DNA of 64,000 nucleotides from Pantoea sp050157905 (GTDB lineage: Bacteria > Pseudomonadota > Gammaproteobacteria > Enterobacterales > Enterobacteriaceae), in NCBI RefSeq assembly GCF_050157905.1, contig NZ_JBKIWZ010000001.1:310001-374000 (forward strand), written 5' to 3'. The notes beneath the pieces are model-generated. The model had not been told where the DNA came from, ran no database searches, and saw only the letters and a program-made list of their open reading frames with translations. Of the stretch, positions 61,954 through 64,000 are shown piece by piece. Every line of letters begins with the position of its first letter. Position 1 is the stretch's first letter. Made by a program: the position numbers and the translations under genes.

Positions 61954-63723
61954 GTGCGATTATTCAGTCAATTAAGTTGGTATTTTCTGCGGGAGTGGCG
62001 GCGCTATCTGGGCGCGGTCATCCTGCTGATCGTAATTGCGATCCTTCAGCTTCTGCCGCCGCATGTGGTCGGCGTGGTGGTGGATGGCGTAACGCGTGAC
62101 AACATGAGCACCGGCCGCATCATGATGTGGATCGGGATCATGCTGGCGACAGCCGTGGTGGTCTATCTGCTGCGCTATGTCTGGCGCGTGCTGCTGTTCG
62201 GCGCCTCCTATCAGCTGGCGGTTGAGCTGCGTGAAGATTTTTATCGCCAGCTGAGTCGTCAGCAACCCGCTTTCTATCTGCGTCACCGCACCGGCGATCT
62301 GATCGCCCGCGCGACGAATGATGTGGATCGGGTGGTGTTTGCCGCCGGAGAGGGCGTTCTGACACTGGTCGACTCGCTGGTGATGGGCTGCGTCGTGCTG
62401 CTGGTCATGAGCACGCAGATTAGCTGGCAGCTGACGCTGCTTGCGCTGGTGCCAATGCCGATTATGGCACTCGTGATTCATCGCTACGGCAATCAGCTGC
62501 ATCACCGCTTTAAGCTGGCGCAGGCCGCTTTTTCCAGCCTTAACGATCAGACGCAGGAGAGTCTGACCAGTATCCGGATGATAAAAGCTTTCGGGCTTGA
62601 GCAGCATCAGTCGCAGCAGTTCTCTGATATCGCCCGCGAAACGGGTGAAAAGAACCTGCGCGTAGCGCGGGTCGATGCCCGTTTCGACCCGACCATCTAT
62701 ATCGCGATCGGTTTCTCTAACCTGCTGGCGATTGGCGGCGGCAGCTGGCTGGTCTGGCATGATCAGATGACCCTGGGTCAGCTCACCAGCTTTGTGATGT
62801 ACCTGGGCCTGATGATCTGGCCGATGCTGGCGCTGGCATGGATGTTTAACATTGTCGAACGCGGCAGCGCGGCCTGGAGCCGCATCGGCGCGCTGCTGGC
62901 GGAGGCGCCGGCCGTAGAAGATGGTGACAGATCACTGCCAGCTGAACCCGGCACGCTGCAGGTTGCGATTCGCGCTTTTGACTATCCGGCCAGCGCCGGT
63001 CCGGTGCTGAGCGACGTCAGCTTCCAGCTCAAACCGGGTGAGATGCTGGGGCTGTGCGGCCCGACCGGCAGTGGCAAAAGCACCCTGCTGAGCCTGATTC
63101 AGCGCCACTTTGATATTCAGCAGGGGGACATTCGCTATCACCAGATCCCGCTGCCTCAGCTGCGGCTGGACAGCTGGCGCAGCCGTCTGGCCGTCGTCAG
63201 CCAGACGCCGTTCCTCTTCTCCGACAGCGTGGCAAACAACATTGCGCTGGGGAAACCGGATGCCACCCGCGAGGAGCTCGAAAGGGCCGCCACGCTGGCC
63301 TGCGTGCATGACGATATCCTGCGTCTGCCGCAGGGCTATGAAACCGAGGTCGGGGAGCGTGGGGTGATGTTGTCGGGCGGGCAGAAGCAGCGCCTGTCGA
63401 TCGCCCGCGCACTGCTGCTGAATGCCGAAATCCTGATTCTGGATGATGCGCTTTCGGCAGTGGATGGCCGGACCGAACACGAAATCCTGCACAACCTGCG
63501 CATCTGGGGGCAGGGCCGCACGCTGATTATCAGCGCCCACCGCCTGTCTGCCCTCACGGAAGCCAGCGAGATTCTGGTGCTGCAGCAGGGCCGCGTGGCG
63601 CAGCGTGGCGACCACGACGCGCTGACCAGTCAGGCGGGATGGTATCGCGATATGTACCGTTACCAGCAGCTGGAAGCCGCGCTGGATGATGATGAAAATG
63701 AAAAAGGAGTGCCGCATGGCTAA
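61954..63723 (+). CDS. mdlA: Multidrug-like ABC exporter subunit MdlA
   Basis: Half-transporter with six helices (about 15-310) and an ATPase domain, 589 residues, GTG start. Walker A GPTGSGKST is near residue 370, the signature LSGGQKQR near 474, and Walker B reads ILILDDALSAVD near 495, with Asp instead of the catalytic Glu. That change is shared with E. coli MdlA and implies one degenerate ATP site in the MdlA-MdlB pair. The 3' end overlaps mdlB by 8 bases. Substrate unknown. Confidence 0.96.
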   Translation: MRLFSQLSWYFLREWRRYLGAVILLIVIAILQLLPPHVVGVVVDGVTRDNMSTGRIMMWIGIMLATAVVVYLLRYVWRVLLFGASYQLAVELREDFYRQLSRQQPAFYLRHRTGDLIARATNDVDRVVFAAGEGVLTLVDSLVMGCVVLLVMSTQISWQLTLLALVPMPIMALVIHRYGNQLHHRFKLAQAAFSSLNDQTQESLTSIRMIKAFGLEQHQSQQFSDIARETGEKNLRVARVDARFDPTIYIAIGFSNLLAIGGGSWLVWHDQMTLGQLTSFVMYLGLMIWPMLALAWMFNIVERGSAAWSRIGALLAEAPAVEDGDRSLPAEPGTLQVAIRAFDYPASAGPVLSDVSFQLKPGEMLGLCGPTGSGKSTLLSLIQRHFDIQQGDIRYHQIPLPQLRLDSWRSRLAVVSQTPFLFSDSVANNIALGKPDATREELERAATLACVHDDILRLPQGYETEVGERGVMLSGGQKQRLSIARALLLNAEILILDDALSAVDGRTEHEILHNLRIWGQGRTLIISAHRLSALTEASEILVLQQGRVAQRGDHDALTSQAGWYRDMYRYQQLEAALDDDENEKGVPHG

Positions 63724-64000
63724 GTCCGCACGCGTGTGGCCGACCCTGAAGCGCCTGCTCAGCTACGGCAGCCCCTGGCGAAAGTCGCTGTCGCTGGCAG
63801 TCGGGATGCTGTGGATCGCTGCCGCAGCCGAAGTGACCGGACCGGTGCTGGTCAGCTACTTTATTGATAACCTGGTGGCAAAACATCAGATGCCCTGGGG
63901 GCTGGTCGCGGGGCTGGTGGTGGGGTTTATTCTGCTTCAGCTGCTGGCCGCCGCGCTGCATTACTGGCAGGCGCTGCTGTTTAACCGTGCCGCTATCGGC
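63716..64000 (+). CDS. mdlB: Multidrug-like ABC exporter subunit MdlB (5' part)
   Basis: The first 95 residues run off the window. The start MAKSARVWPTLKRLLSYGSP and the helices AAAAEVTGPVLVSYFIDN match E. coli MdlB. It overlaps mdlA by 8 bases, as expected for heterodimer partners. The ATPase domain is outside the window. Confidence 0.95.
   Translation, partial: MAKSARVWPTLKRLLSYGSPWRKSLSLAVGMLWIAAAAEVTGPVLVSYFIDNLVAKHQMPWGLVAGLVVGFILLQLLAAALHYWQALLFNRAAIG

Noticed and set aside
1..64000. CRISPR arrays, IS elements, prophage, tRNA or rRNA genes
   Set aside because: No periodic direct repeats, transposase or integrase frames, or RNA-gene signatures were noticed anywhere in the window.

Overview
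The window is a stretch of core chromosome from a member of the Enterobacterales. It is most likely Pantoea or a close relative in the Erwiniaceae. This rests on gene order that follows Escherichia coli almost gene for gene from sbcC to mdlB (the minute 9-10 block), protein sequences close to but distinct from E. coli, and a ccdA/ccdR-type cysteine desulfhydrase pair of the kind described in Pantoea ananatis. I see no phage, IS element, CRISPR array, tRNA or rRNA. The window starts inside an unidentified gene and ends inside mdlB.

Layout. 0.2-5.1 kb: sbcDC nuclease operon (minus), with an unusually glutamine-rich SbcC. 5.2-8.2 kb: phoB-phoR behind a clear Pho box, followed by an orphan PstS-like periplasmic binder. 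8.4-12.6 kb: a one-domain MetE-type methyltransferase behind probable MetJ boxes, then brnQ and proY. 13.1-15.2 kb: an inositol monophosphatase-family gene abutting an AppA-type histidine acid phosphatase, where E. coli carries malZ. 15.4-21.6 kb: acpH, then queA-tgt-yajC-secD-secF (queuosine tRNA modification and Sec export). 21.6-22.7 kb: kbp-yajI, minus. 22.9-26.9 kb: nrdR-ribD-ribH-nusB-thiL-pgpA. 27-31 kb: yajO and xseB-ispA-dxs (isoprenoids), minus. 31.3-36.4 kb: thiI, panE-yajL, yajQ, yajR. 36.6-41.3 kb: cyoABCDE, cytochrome bo oxidase. 41.8-44.5 kb: ampG, yajG, bolA. 45.0-46.6 kb: a chimeric reading frame. 47-56.4 kb: tig, clpP, clpX, lon, hupB, ppiD, ybaV, a protein-folding and proteolysis block with visible heat-shock promoters. 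56.4-64 kb: fadM, queC, ybaE-like, cof, ccdA/ccdR, mdlA, mdlB.

The most unusual object is the open frame at 45004-46626 between bolA and tig. Its first ~208 residues are the signal peptide, plug and first barrel strands of an OprC-type TonB-dependent copper receptor, including a CxxxM copper motif. The rest is the tail of a probable family-18 chitinase, followed by two fibronectin type III domains and a CBM5/12 chitin-binding domain. It looks like an in-frame deletion fusion of two neighbouring genes. The product would be an exported protein pairing a copper-binding plug with chitin-binding modules, and I know of no described example. Other accessory differences from E. coli are the phytase/IMPase pair, the PstS-like gene behind phoR, the MetE-like gene, kbp next to yajI, and ccdA.
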